Below, piece after piece: positions 45,441 to 57,277 of a stretch of DNA of 64,000 nt. Made by a program: the position numbers and the translations under genes. Under the pieces are notes generated by a model that searched no databases, had not been told where the DNA came from, and saw nothing but the letters and a program-made list of their open reading frames with translations. Numbering within the stretch: position 1 is the first letter of the stretch; each line of letters starts with the position of its first letter. The DNA comes from Ovis canadensis (Eukaryota > Chordata > Mammalia > Artiodactyla > Bovidae): contig NC_091256.1 of NCBI RefSeq assembly GCF_042477335.2, positions 37,850,001-37,914,000 on the forward strand. Reading direction: 5' to 3'.

Positions 45441-47845
45441 TACCCAATGAATCAACACTTACAGTTCTCCCACAGAGGGAGAGGCTGGGCACAGTGTCTA
45501 ATATGGACAGTCCTGTTGCCTAAGAACATTTAATATTTATTAAATGCTTCCTGTGATCCAGGCACCAGGCTGGATGCTAAGGAGACAAGCCTGACAGGAC
45601 CCCTCCCCTCATGAAACTTAGCAGGAGACCTGAAGTCAGTCAGCCAACTATAATACGCAGTCAGCCTGTGTATTGAATTTGTTGTCCTTATTTTATAAAA
45701 AATAAGTTGAAAATTAAAAATGCTGATGCCAGCGATAAGCATAGGTCTCATGGAGCTAAAGCAATGGAGTTAAGGATAGCATCTGAGTGACGTGGGATTC
45801 CGTTTTATCCCAAATGAAACTGGCCTCTAGGCTTTGGAACTGAGTGGTGCAAAAATATATCCAAATCCATTTAGGTCTGAGTTCAACAGTGAGAGAGATA
45901 AACAATGACTGAAGATTGTTCCTAACACATAACTAAGTGCTTTCTCACTATTTCAGCTTTTGGAAGTAAGATCCTCTTGTAAACACACCTTTGATGGATG
46001 AACAGGAGAATTAGTTTCCCAGACATCAGTCCCTCTCACATCTTGAGGTTTCTACCGTCTGTCAGATCATTTATTCTCTTCCTGCATTTCCCTCTCAAGC
46101 CTTCAGGACTCAGCTGAGGTGAGGCATCATTTCCTTTGGAGAATTTTCCCTGACCCCATGATGAACCAGCTGCCTTTCCTCTGTGCTCCTCCTAACAGCA
46201 TCTACTCTCATCCCTTCACAGCCATTTGCGCGCTGTTTTGCAACTTCCTCCTTACTCCTCTCAACACGTTATTAACTAGGATATCAGTCTGGCTGCTCTA
46301 ACAGAGATAAAAATTTAACTGGCTTAAGCAAGACAAAGGTCACACATAAAAGTTCAGGCTAAATGAGACTTGAATGGTGAGCAAACTGCCCAACAAGCGC
46401 TTAGGGCCCTTAAGTTTCTTATGTCTTATGGTTCTGTCACCTCCTAGAATGTTCCCCTTTATATATGGTCAAAGCCAGTTCATCTTCACTTCATCATTCC
46501 AGCCTAGGGAAGGGAGAACTAGAATTAAATGGGCAAGCAGTGTTTTCTTTTTCAAACCAGGTGTGGTTTCTGAGGACATTTTCCAGAGTCTGCTTATGGG
46601 CTAAGATGCATTGAGTTCAAGGCAGACTGCCCCCAGTTAATGATAGGTTTGCAGTTCAAGCTTCTCCTTTTTAAGGATATGACCAGAACTAAGGTCATCA
46701 CTGGTGTTCATATTACACTAGACAGAACACAGTCACTCTCCTGGCAGCAAGAACCCTTCCTACTAAAAGGAAGAAGGGAAGAATGGATATTATGGGACAA
46801 TGGGCTATTTCTGCTATACATACCAAATTAGGCAGTAAGTTCCGAGTTTACCATTATGTTATCAGTGTGCAGCACAAAGCATTTAACAAGACTGTTGAAT
46901 CTTTCACAGCGTTAGAACAGAGGATACAACTCCAGATGTTTCCTAACACAGGCCTGGAACTTCTTCTCAAGAGAAAGAAAAGCCGGAGAGCTGTGGACCA
47001 GAATTCAGACTGTCCCATATACACGCATGGATATACAGCAGGTGACTGTGAAGAAGCTCTTCTTCTTTTTAATAAAATGCAGATGCTATTCGACCCCTAT
47101 TGTATCGGTAGTAAGAGCTGGGAGAATTAAAACAATACAACACTGTCCAGCATACAGATGGTGCTTAGAACATGTTATCTTTCCTTCCTTATGGAGAGTG
47201 TTGGCAATATTTTCTGTGACATTCGTTGGCTAACTTCTTGCCCAATAAGTCCCTGCTGTCCAACCTACATCACAGCTGATTTGCAAAGCTGACGGACAAA
47301 TGCAGCCTAACCTGTGATGCAGTCAACACTTGGCATTTAGGATAAGCTAAACAACCAGAAAGTTCTGCACTTTAGACCTACTTGTCTAGAAATTGTCAAG
47401 AAAATTCAATTGTCAAGACGATCTTCATGATCTCTTGTATTATATATACGACATACCAGACCGCGTTTCTCTCTTGATTTGGCTGATATCAAGCCCAATT
47501 AAATCTTTTACTCAAATTATGTAACTCTTTAAGACCTTCTGGCCTATACTTTATAGCTTTCGTTCTTAATCATCTATGCTGAAGACATGATCCTGATTTG
47601 CTTTTTCTTTTGGTGTTCTTGCTCTGGGGTCCTACAGCAGCCTCCTTTTCATGCCCCTCCCTTGGGTATTGTGATACTCTGGTTAGAAGCCTATATTCGG
47701 TTGTGAACTTGAAAAAAAAGGAGTATGCCTTACTTACCTGACTTGCTATGATCTATTACTATTTTCATTTTATCAATCACATTTTTAAAAGTAGCAAAAA
47801 CACTTTTGTAGAGTCAGGTGGAATGGAAAATTTGGAAGGGGAGAA
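45441..47845. other. Intergenic sequence, no gene seen
   Basis: No recognised repeat or gene. The longest ORF (plus 46783-47130, 115 codons) shows no family motif and overlaps another frame. I found no splice-flanked conserved exon here. Confidence 0.45.
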
Positions 47846-47849
47846 AGTA

Positions 47850-48905
47850 GGTAACCAAAGCCATCTACGCAACCTCAGAAACACTGTGAGCAGTGCTGCA
47901 AATCAGAAAGGAGATAAAACATGACACAAACTCTGCTGAAGATATCAGCTAGAGACTCGTCGAAAGTGCACAGAGGCAAATGTGAAGGGGCTCCCAACTG
48001 ACTGAACCTGGGACAATCTGAACATCGTAAAAGATAACACACTAAAACAACGGCAATACCTGAGTTTGATGAGAGTAACTTTATAGTGTAAGAAGCTTGG
48101 CAGAACCCTCTTAGAGTGATCAAAGTGAATGGAACAAATCGAAACTGCACCTACCTGACAGGATGCAGTGAGAAGACCATCACGTCACGACATTTATTCC
48201 TGCCAAAGATGTACAGGCTGCATTTAATTATGGGGAAACCTCAGACAAACTCACATTGAAGGCATTTTACAAAGCAACTGGCCAATAACCTTCAAAAGTG
48301 TCAAAAGTTACGACAGGAGCTGTTCTAGACTTCAAGGAAAACAGCAGGATTTCTCTGGTGGTTCAGGGGTTAAGAATCTGCCTGCCAATGCAGGGGACAC
48401 AGGTTTGATCCCTGGTTTGGGGAAGACCCCACATGCTGCGGGCAACTAGAGCCTGTGCTCTACAGCAAGAGAAGCGGCTGCCACGAGAAGCCCGGGCACA
48501 GCAAGGAAGAGCAGCCCCTACTTGCCACAACTGGAGAAAGCCTGCATGCAGCAATGAAGACCCAGTGCAGCCCCCCGCCCCAAAAAGAAAAGCGATGAAT
48601 TGCAATAGCTATTCCCAAACTAGATTCCTCTGTTATAAAGGACTTTATTGGGACAACTGGAGAAACCTGAGTGCGGCTGAGGATTTGGCAGGGAAGTATC
48701 ACAGCGGACATGGCTGATCTGATGTGGATGGCTGGTTATGTAGGGGACTATCCTGCTGTGCAGGAAACAAAAGTATTTACAGGTGATCAGGCATCAGGTT
48801 GGGAAGCACCCTCAGATGGTTTTGGGGAGGGGGGGGAGTTCTTTTTACTGTAATTGCAACTTTTCTGTACAGTCGAGGTTGTTTCAAAATAAACATTTTA
48901 TTTTA
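47850..48905 (+). mobile_element. Ancient L1-type 3' region, split by a CHR SINE
   Basis: 'ctgcatttaattatggggaaacctcagacaaactcacattgaagg', 'acaaagcaactggccaataaccttcaaaagtgtcaa', 'ttataaaggactttattgggacaactgg' and the terminal 'tgcaacttttctgtacagtcgaggttgtttcaaaataaa' look like one old L1M-type 3' end (family name from memory). It runs toward the NVL 3' end. The CHR SINE at 48345-48595 divides it. Confidence 0.5.
48345..48595 (+). repeat. Long CHR-type SINE
   Basis: Sense copy: 'atttctctggtggttcaggggttaagaatctgcctgccaatgcagg', 'gtttgatccctggtttggggaag', 'gcgggcaactagagcctgtgctc', and the end 'gccccaaaaagaaaagcg'. ORFs on both strands are SINE sequence. Confidence 0.85.
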
Positions 48906-49149
48906 AAAAGGTTATCTGTTATTTTATTTTGACAATTAATTTTTTTTCCCTTAAATAGGAGGTAGGGTGTTTCCATATGAGGTTGTCCAGATGGGAAGAA
49001 TCTTCAGCTTCGACTTGGCCTCATTAATTTGAGGATAAAACGCTTAGGTGAGACCACATGTGTCAAGTTGAAAGTGGGCAGCTCAGAGCACGTGGGCATC
49101 TCTGGCATCTCGAGGCACTGGACTCCCGGAAGGCTCACTGCTGGAGAAG
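48905..49149 (-). other. NVL: NVL 3' untranslated region
   Basis: Sequence between the NVL stop codon and the poly(A) signal, with a short U-rich and A-rich distal part. Free of SINEs. The end is approximate because the cleavage site is inferred. A minus-strand ORF at 49083-49283 crosses the last exon in a different frame and is a shadow. Confidence 0.65.
48923..48928 (-). terminator. NVL: Poly(A) signal AATAAA of NVL
   Basis: On the minus strand AATAAA lies about 220 bases after the NVL stop codon. A second AATAAA at 48897-48902 (minus) lies in the tail of the ancient L1 and could serve instead. Usage is inferred. Confidence 0.65.
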
Positions 49150-49194
49150 TCACCGGCTGAGGGACCACTGCAGAGCCTCATACATTGCTCGATC
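49150..49194 (-). CDS. NVL: NVL last coding exon, C-terminal 14 residues and stop
   Basis: Encodes the extreme C-terminus of nuclear VCP-like protein, a nuclear/nucleolar AAA+ ATPase needed for 60S ribosomal subunit maturation. On the minus strand the pyrimidine-rich acceptor CTCTCCTCTCAG is followed by GAT CGA GCA ATG TAT GAG and 45 coding bases end in TGA (49152-49150). The peptide DRAMYEALQWSLSR matches the human end as I recall it (DQIMYERLQESLSR) at 9 of 14 positions. It joins in phase 0 with the exon at 57753-57823. The exon is too short for ordinary ORF calling; identification rests on the peptide, the splice site and the partner exon. Confidence 0.88.
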   Translation of the reverse strand, partial: DRAMYEALQWSLSR

Positions 49195-49234
49195 CTGAGA
49201 GGAGAGGAGAGGACAGAACACGGAGCTAGACACT

Positions 49235-49475
49235 GAAATGAGCTGAACTGTGTTCCCCAGAATTCACATGTTGAAGTCCTCACCTCCAGTACCTCAGAGT
49301 GTGACTGGATTTGGAAATGAGGGTCTTAAAGAGACTTAAGTTAAAATGACATAATTAGGGTGGGCTTTAGCACATCCAATGTGATCTGGTGTCCTCGTAA
49401 GAAGAGGAGTAAGACACAGACATGCACAGAGGGAAGACTACGTAAAGACTAATGCACAGAAGACCATGTAAAGAT
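49235..49475 (+). mobile_element. Ancient LTR-like remnant
   Basis: 'gagctgaactgtgttccccagaattcacatgttgaagtcctcacctccagtacctcagagtgtgac' and 'ccaatgtgatctggtgtcctcgtaagaagagg' belong to the same repeat family as 31081-31720 (tentatively MaLR/MLT-like). It begins about 40 bp upstream of the last NVL exon on the transcript. Confidence 0.6.
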
Positions 49476-49529
49476 TAATTTTAAAAAATTCTATATATTT
49501 CAGTGATTTTTCTCAAGTACCTCTCTCTT

Positions 49530-49650
49530 CTTTTTTTTGGTTGCACTATGCAACTTGCAGGATCTTAGGTTTCCTGTCCAGGGATTGAACCTGGGCCCAT
49601 GGCAGTGAAAACAGCATTTTGTAACCCTTGGACCAACTCCTGGCAAGTAG
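49530..49650 (-). repeat. CHR-type SINE
   Basis: Reverse copy: 'tttttggttgcactatgcaacttgcaggatcttag' and 'ccagggattgaacctgggccc'. Confidence 0.7.
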
Positions 49651-49778
49651 CTCTCAAACAGTGTCAACAGTGAACATAAAACAGGTATTAGTGAAATGCT
49701 GAATTAACTCTGAAGTAGGGTAAGAGGGCCTTGGTATTTCAACTCACTGCTAAATAATAAAGGTATAGTAAAGACATT

Positions 49779-50037
49779 CAATCTTAAGGGAGATCAACCC
49801 TGAGTATTCATTGGAAGAACTGATGGAATTCCAGACAACTAACTGGAAAAGTCCCCGATGCTGGGTAAGATTCAGGGCAGAAGGAGAAGAGGGCGTCAGA
49901 GGATGAGATAGCTAGACAGCATCACCAACGCAATGAACATGAACTTGGGCAAACTCTGGAAGATGGTGAGGATCAGGGAGGCCTGGCGTGCTACAGTATA
50001 TGGGGTCGCAAAGAGTCAAACAGGACTGAACAACAAC
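49779..50037 (+). mobile_element. BovB 3' fragment (259 bp) with target duplication
   Basis: Plus-strand BovB 3' end, 'gggagatcaaccctgagtattcattgg' to 'caggactgaacaacaac'. Perfect 9-bp repeat AAAGACATT at 49770-49778 and 50038-50046. Confidence 0.9.
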
Positions 50038-51759
50038 AAAGACATTTTAAGCATGCTGTGTTTACAGCCAGATTAGTGATTCCCCTTTATTGTAGAAATA
50101 TTAGAAAATACAGATCAGCAGAAAAAATTAAAAAGTAATCCTTCATTTCCAGACATAACTATCATTACTACTTTGGTCCCTCAAGATCTTTTAAATGATT
50201 ATTTTTTTAGTATTTAAGTTTTTAAATTAGGTAATACATTTACATAGTTCAAAATTCAAGTAAGATGAAAGGTTAATTTTCAAACTTCTGTCCTCCAGTC
50301 ACTCAGTTTTTCTCCCTATAAGCAATCATTATTAGTTTCATAAGGGCCAGTTATGATGCCAAACAAGGAAAGCTGTCTCTCTACCTTAATTGTTGTGCCT
50401 TAATTTTTAAAAAGATCTCACAAAGTAATAATCAGCTTGGTCATCTCTTTATTATTTATTCAAAATTCATACTATGCCAATCTCCAAAAGAGAAGTGATA
50501 GCTTATGATTCACTAGGGTAGTTTTCAGAAATTAAATATTTGATAGTTTTAAGGTTTATGACCATCAAAAGTATTAAAGAGAATATACTGGAATCAAGTA
50601 GTATCACTGGGACACACACGTAGCCTTCCCATGGATGTTCTTCAGAGGATAAAAAAAATTATACAGTGTGTGGAACTATTGGTTCAGATATGTTGGTAAT
50701 AAAATCAGTCACATTGCCTTTGTCACACTGTGCTGATACCTTCTAAGCAACAGTTACTTGCAAACTATTTTCTAAGGAATCTGAGCAATCACGTTAATAT
50801 GTATTCTACATACACATCTATGGTAGTGTTTACAACTCTTTAATTGCTCAAAATGGTTCCTAACCCAGGTCTTATGCAACTTTGTATCTTGTGAGTCTAG
50901 CACAAAGCCTGGCATGTGTATGGTAGGTACAGGATATATATATGTTTCTGGATGGATGAAAGGATGGGATCTGAGGCAACTCAATACACAGCTAGAGGCA
51001 AGAGCAACTCTACTTGGCAAGTTTTTCTCTCTCAGTGTGACAGACTTGATCAAGCAAATGGATGAACCATATAATCCTGAGTGTGAAGAAGAGGATCAAA
51101 GTGTGCCTGCCAGTGGGTGTGAAAAACACTAGACCAGTGAGCTAATAAAACAGGAGAGTTTCTGTGGTGTGGTTTTAAGAGAGGAGGAAGGAAAAAGAAT
51201 ACCTAATTTACGTTTGAGTGAGGTTTCCTTCCTGACAGTTGAACAATGTCAGAGTAGGCAGAGGGAAAAGACTATGTATTTGAGATAACACATAGCCGGG
51301 AAAACAATTTCAAGGTCTCAACGTTTACTGACGTTAACCCAGGCTCAGGTCTCTGGCGAGCAGTTATCACTGAAGAAAACCAAACCAACAAAGTAAGTTC
51401 TGCTTTACAAGTCTGTGAAGTGACACATACTGGGCAATGGTTTCATTCAGGGAAGAAAGTAACAGCTGACTAAGAAGAAACTGGCAAAAAGAGTCCAGTC
51501 GTCTAAGTTGGGGTATCTGTCATAATGAATTGCCAATCTATTCAGTCTTCTTAGGACCACAATAGGACGTGGCCTCTGATGAGAAACTAGGACCCCGCAG
51601 GGATCTTCAGATGGAGCCTAAAAGTTTGGTAGCAATGAAGTAGGAATGAATGAAGAATACAGGCAGAGACTTGGAAGGAACGTTTGCAAACTGTGTTCAC
51701 ATCTCACCCTCAGCTGGTTATGAGGATTTATTTATTATTTTTTCATTTCACATTCCTTT

Positions 51760-51809
51760 AAAAATATGGAACGCTTCACGAATTTGCGTGTCATTCTTGC
51801 GCAGGGGCC

Positions 51810-51853
<44 letters not shown>

Positions 51854-51866
51854 TCGAGGCGAGCAC
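51760..51866 (-). pseudogene. Retroposed U6 snRNA copy
   Basis: Full-length 107-nt U6 spliceosomal snRNA sequence on the minus strand, from GTGCTCGC (51866) to CCATATTTTT (51760). It differs from the canonical sequence as I know it at about three positions, two in the 5' stem-loop (CGCCTCGACAGC for CGCTTCGGCAGC) and one near AAGAATGAC. The catalytic ACAGAGA box (ATACAGAGAAG) and the AGC triad region are intact. The upstream 70 bases have no TATA box and no recognisable proximal sequence element, so it should not be transcribed like a true U6 gene. An imperfect 11-bp duplication ATGA(A/G)GATTTA abuts its 5' end (51867-51877) and follows a 29-nt A-rich 3' tail (51720-51730). Confidence 0.92.
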
Positions 51867-52889
51867 ATGAAGATTTACTGGGTCAGATGACAAGCTTCGG
51901 CATCTGGCCTCTAAACCAGACCCTACTATCATGTTAGCCAATTGCTGGACACCGAATCCACTTCACACACTGTTGTTTTCCAACCTCAAACTAAAAACCA
52001 TGCGGCACCAGGGAGCCAACTGCTTCAAGGAAAGAGAAGGAACCAGCTAGCAGGGCAGATTTACCTAGCCTGAGAACAGGCTGAACTTTTCCGAACTATA
52101 CAGACCAGCTCTGTGGACTTTCGGACAGAATGTGCACACTGTTCTCTTTCATTTTTTTTTCGACATCTCCCAATCATTTATTTAATGTTTTAACTCACTT
52201 CAAAGCAACTGCTATCTCTGTAAGTATGTCTGAAAGGTTAAAATGTAAAATGTAATTAAATGTTCCTTTTGTGTTTAACAAGCCTAGTAGATTTTCTTTT
52301 AGTGTGAAAAGACTTAAGTCCACCTTATTTATAGCTTTTTATCCTAGGGCCTGAAGTCATGACCTTTAGAAAACTATGCTACCCCTTACATTCCACCTGG
52401 CCAGAGTGTCTAACTTTCGAGCTAATCATACTGATTAGTTTTGCCATGGGCTCTAACCTGAGCTGGACCAATCACAGGTTCCCTGAAACTCTCCTGTTGG
52501 AGCTATCAGGAAATTCTCTTGCTATGGGGGTTAATAAACAAGTAGCCTGTATGTCTGGGCTTGAAGGCAGCCTTTTCCTCCAAGAATTGAAGCAATGAAG
52601 TTTCTGGATCCAGCATGCCTGAAGCCAGCAGTGCTCTCAACTTCCTTATATGTGGAATGGATTCCTCTTTATTCCCACTTAGAGAGTTGGGTTTCTGTCA
52701 TTTACAACTGAAGGAACCTTAATATTAAAAGTAGAAAGAGGTGGCTTACAAATGAGCCGCTCAATCCTACATTCAGAAATGTATCAACAAACGCCACACG
52801 TGTCTTTTGGTTTGATTTTTCAAATGGATTCTGTTTGACTATCCAACTCCTCTAATTTCAACTGAAATCTGCTAAATCAGAAGAACGCT

Positions 52890-53530
52890 TCCAAAAAATA
52901 GAGTGGTCATATGATCCAGCAGTCCCACTCCTGGGCACCCTTCTGGAAGAATGAGATAATGCCCATTTGCAGCAACATGCACAGACTGAGATTATCATAC
53001 TAAGTGAACTAAGTCGGACAAACAGAAAAATACCACATGAAATTACTTATATGTAGAATCTAAAACATGACACGAATGAATTTATTTACAAAACAGACTC
53101 ACAGACACAGAAAACAAACTTATGGCTACCAAAAGGGAAAGGGACTGGGGAAGAGATAAATTAGGAGTTCATGATTAGCAGATACAAACTACTATATATA
53201 AAAGAGATAGGAAATTCCCCAGAGGTCCAATAGATAGGGCTCCATGCCTTCACTGTCAGGGGCCTGGGGTTCAATCCCTGGTTGGGGAACTAAGATCCTG
53301 CGTGCGTCATAGCTCAGCCAAAATAAATAAGCAAACTAGATAAAGAAGACCCTAGTGTATAGCAACAGAGAATTATATTTAATATCTTAAAATAATTAAT
53401 AATGAAAACAATATGAAAAGTATGTACACACACACACATATATAATATACATAAATATATATCTGATTCAACTTTGCTGTACACCAGAAACTAACACAAC
53501 ATTGTAAATCAACTATACTTCAACCAAAAA
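52890..53530 (+). mobile_element. L1 fragment with a nested CHR SINE
   Basis: 'atagagtggtcatatgatccagcagtcccactcctgggcacc' (ORF2 end), a 'taagtgaactaagtcggacaaacagaaaaataccacatga' segment and the 3' UTR end 'gctgtacaccagaaactaacacaacattgtaaatcaactatact'. A CHR SINE at about 53212-53330 interrupts it. A (CA)n/(TA)n tract lies near 53425-53460. Confidence 0.8.
53212..53330 (+). repeat. CHR-type SINE in L1
   Basis: 'aaattccccagaggtccaatagatagggctcc', 'ttcaatccctggttggggaactaagatcc' and 'agccaaaataaataagc'. Confidence 0.75.
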
Positions 53531-54230
53531 CAATTTAAGGAAGGAAGATGTTCTCTGGCACAGCTGTGGACTGTGAAGGACGAGAACCAGAAAGCAGAGA
53601 CTGAGCAACCCCCGCCCTGTCCAGCCAAATGTAACATCCACTGGTTTCAAATTTACTAGGAGAGTTTTAGAACAGGTAACAAAATAAAGATTTACTCCTT
53701 AATTATCGCAGATACAAGGATGAAAATGTGGCCCAATTTAAGGATAGGTCAAGTAAGCAATTTTCAAACTCTGCATGACATCTTTATAGCCAACTCTAAT
53801 ACAATTACTTAATTGTAACTGCAAAATATTACTGTAACTCTTAAATGTAAAAACATTAAAACATGGAAGCTTTTCAAAATTAGAACAGGCAAATACAAAC
53901 AAGATGGTTTCATTATTTTAGTCTAGAAAACTGAAGTAATTTTTTTAGAGGTAAAGAAGGTATAAGAGTGACAGCTGAAGAGCTATCCCAGGCCAATCTA
54001 TAAAGACCAAATGAACCTCTACGTACTAGTAGCCATTAGAGAACAATATTTTAAAGAACATTATGAAAAATAAAAAACTACAAATTACTTTAATCAATTT
54101 GATGAAAAGTGTACATCCTGAAAAATCTGCATCCTGAAAATGCACAACATTACTGGGAGAGATCAAATGGCTCTAATAAGTGAATTTTTAAAAAATGAAT
54201 AAATCTATATAAAAGAAATAAAGTGATCTA
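53531..54230. other. NVL intron sequence, nothing recognised
   Basis: AT-rich, probably including decayed L1. No exon-like segment found. Confidence 0.4.
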
Positions 54231-54234
54231 AATA

Positions 54235-56315
54235 AATGAACAGATATACTAAGTTCACTGATTGAAAAACTCAGTATTTTTAATACCTCTGCTCTCCCAA
54301 CTGACCTACAGATTCAATGCAAATCCATTCAAAATCCCAGAAAGTTTACTTTGCAGAAATTGATAAACTGATTGCAAGTTTTATATGGGAAAGCAAAGAG
54401 ACTAAAATAGATAAAACAATTTTTGGGGAAAAAAGAACAAATCTGAATGACTTACACTAGCTGACTTCAAGATTAACATATCTAATCTGTAATAATCAAG
54501 GGGACTTCCCCAAAAGTCCAGTGATTAACAATCTAAATTTCCACTGCAGGGAGCACAGGTTTGATCCCTGGTTGGGGAGCTAAGATCCCACATGCTGTGG
54601 CCAGAAAATAAATAAAAATTAAAAACTGATGTAAAATAATCAAGAGAGTAGCAAAAAATATACAGTGGCATAAAATGGATATAAAGATCAGTGGAACAGA
54701 AAAAAGAGTGAAGAAATAAATTCATGGCATATATGATCAATTGGTTTTCAAAAAAAGGGCATGATCATTCAATGAAAGGAAAATATTTTCAACCAACAGG
54801 ACCACAGTAACTAGATAGCTGCATGGGAGAAAATAATCATGACTTTTCTATCTAACTTTAAATTTTAAAAAATTAGTTTGTAATGGATCATAGTGCTAAA
54901 TGTAAAAGATAAAACTACAAAACTACTAGAGAAAAGCAAAGGAGAAAATTTTCATAAACTTATTAGGATAATCAAGATTTCTTATGACAGAAAAACACAA
55001 TTATTTTTAAAAAATGGATTTCATACAAATTAAAAACTCCTGTTCTTCAAGACGCCTTTAGAAAATTGAAAAAAAAAAATTAGGACAAAATATCCTCAAA
55101 ATGCACATGTGTATTACTCAGCCATAAAAAAGAACAAAATAATGTCATCTGCAGAAACATGGATGAACTTAGAGATTATTATAGTAGGTAAAGTAGGTCA
55201 GAAAGAGAAAGACAAATATGATCCTGCTTAAATGTGGAATCTAAAAAAAATGGTACAAACGAACTTCTATTTATAAAATAGAAATAGAGTCACAGATATA
55301 GAAAACAAACTTATAGTTACCAAGGGGGGAAGAGGGCGGGATGGATAAATTTGGAGATTGGTATTGACATAATACATACTATTATATACAAAATAGATAA
55401 CTAATAAGGACCTATGGTACAGCACAGAGAACGCTACCCAATACTCTGTAATGACCTATATGAGGGAAAAAAATCTAAAAAAAAAAGAGTGGAGATATAT
55501 ATACATAACTGATTCACTTTGTTGTATATATCTTGAAACACATTTTAAATTAACTATACTCCAAAATAAATCCTACAGATATTTCAGAAAAAAATGTGTA
55601 TCTCATAAAAGCCAAGATAAACTAAGAATTTGCACAACTTAATAAGAAAACAACTCAATGTTTTAAGAGCAAAATGTGAGGACGCAAAATAAGATATACA
55701 AATGATCAATAAGCATATGAAAAAATGCTCAACATTTTAGTCATTAGGAAAACAAATTTAGACCACAACAGGATACTATTTCACATCCAGTAGAATGGCT
55801 AAAATTAAAAGACTGAAAATAGTCAAGTGTTGGTGAGAGTGTAGGCCAACTGGAACGCTCACAAAATGCAAAACGGTATTACAGTCACTTGGAAAGAAGG
55901 TTGGCGGTTTCCTATAAAGTTAAACATACACTTGCCACAAGATCCAGCAATTCCTCTCCTATTTACTCAAGAGAAATAAAAACACATGTTCTCGTTCTCT
56001 CTCTCTCTGACACACTATTATCTGAGGAAGCCAAAAACTGGAAAAAACCCAAGTGCCCACCAGCAGGGGAAAGGGTACACAAACTGCAGTATATTCACAT
56101 AATGGAAAACTACTCAGCAAGAGAACGGATCAAACTAGTGAAAACCAGCAATGTGGATGAGTCTCTGCCACATTACATTGAGCAAAAGAAGCCAGACAAA
56201 TGAGTGTATCAATACGATTCTATTTACATAAAGTTCCAAAACAGGTGAAGTTAGAGCATGATGACAGAAGTCAGATTAGGGGTTACCTGGTACCGCATTT
56301 GTAAAGGGACTGACG
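54235..56315 (+). mobile_element. L1 fragments (ORF2 and 3' UTR), at least two copies
   Basis: ORF2-type sequence ('ctgacctacagattcaatgcaaatccattcaaaatcccag', 'ttgataaactgattgcaagttttatatgggaaagcaaagagac', 'agatcagtggaacagaaaaaagagtg') is interrupted by a CHR SINE (about 54503-54618). It is then disrupted by a separate L1 3' end (about 55110-55575, 'acaaaatagataactaataaggacctatggtacagcacag') before ORF2-like sequence resumes (55640-56215, 'gatactatttcacatccagtagaatggc', 'gatccagcaattcctctcc'). The ORFs are all short and broken. Confidence 0.8.
54503..54618 (+). repeat. CHR-type SINE in L1
   Basis: 'acttccccaaaagtccagtgattaac', 'gtttgatccctggttggggagctaagatccc' and 'gccagaaaataaataaaaatt'. 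Confidence 0.75.
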
Positions 56316-56410
56316 ACTAGAAAGGAACACAGGAACTTTCTGAAGTGATGAAAATGCTCTCTATATTGACTGAAGTACCAGTTAAGTTTGCCAAAACTTA
56401 CAGAACTGTA

Positions 56411-56625
56411 GGACTTCCCAGATGGCACTAGTGGTAAAGAACCTGTCTGCCAATGCGGGAGACATGAGAGACGTGGGTTCGATCCCTGGGTCGGGAAGAT
56501 TCCCTGGAGGAGGGCATGGCAACCCACCCCACTATTCTTGCCTGGAGAACCCCCATGGACAGAGGAGCCTGGCGGGCGACAGTCCGCGGGGCTGTACAGT
56601 CAGATGCCACTGAAGCAGGTTACCG
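56411..56625 (+). repeat. Bov-tA SINE
   Basis: Sense copy, 'gacttcccagatggcactagtgg' through 'gttcgatccctgggtcgggaag' to 'cagatgccactgaagcagg'. Overlapping ORFs on both strands are SINE sequence. Confidence 0.85.
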
Positions 56626-57189
56626 CGCACACGCACAGGACTGTATCTGTGTATTTGTGCATCACAAAGGTCAATCAAATTCCCATTTGAAAGAGGAAGG
56701 TTACAGGATGAGAGTGACGGATGGGGAGCTATGCCAGTATGTCCTGATTCTTGAAAAGCCTCAAATCAAAACTGATTACGTAAACATAAGGAAGATTCGT
56801 TTTTTAATGACTGAATCTTTGGGTGGGGGGACACTTATGTCACTACTTTCTTGTTGATCAGAATGAAAAGTGCCAGTAAGATTAACTGTAAAACTGTTTG
56901 ATTTTAATTAATAAGACTATCTTATTCAAAGACAATGAAATAAAAACATTTCCTCTAGTGTACAAAATGCCTGAGAGGTCAAAACAGACTTTCATTTCTC
57001 CACATATGGTAAAAGACCCAGGCCAGGTTCAGCAGATTAGACTTTAGCTGAAAAAGAAGCAGCTATATACTTAAAAGACACCATCACCAGCCCAAACTCT
57101 TTAACTGATTACTTTAGTTAAAAGTGGTAAGATGGTCAAATAAGAGTATTTACACCAGGACTGGAGGCACTGGAACACAGCAACCCATC

Positions 57190-57277
57190 TCATGTAACTG
57201 TTTGACCCAGGAATAGAACTCGGGTCTCCTGCATTGCAGGCAGTTGATTTACCCACTGAGCTATGAGGGAAGCCCTA
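57190..57277 (-). repeat. Bov-tA SINE, 5' part only
   Basis: 'caggaatagaactcgggtctcctgcattgcaggcag' to 'ctatgagggaagccc', the reversed tRNA-like portion. Confidence 0.75.

Noticed and set aside
51760-51866. A functional U6 snRNA gene
   Set aside because: No TATA box or proximal sequence element upstream, substitutions in the 5' stem, and retroposition hallmarks.
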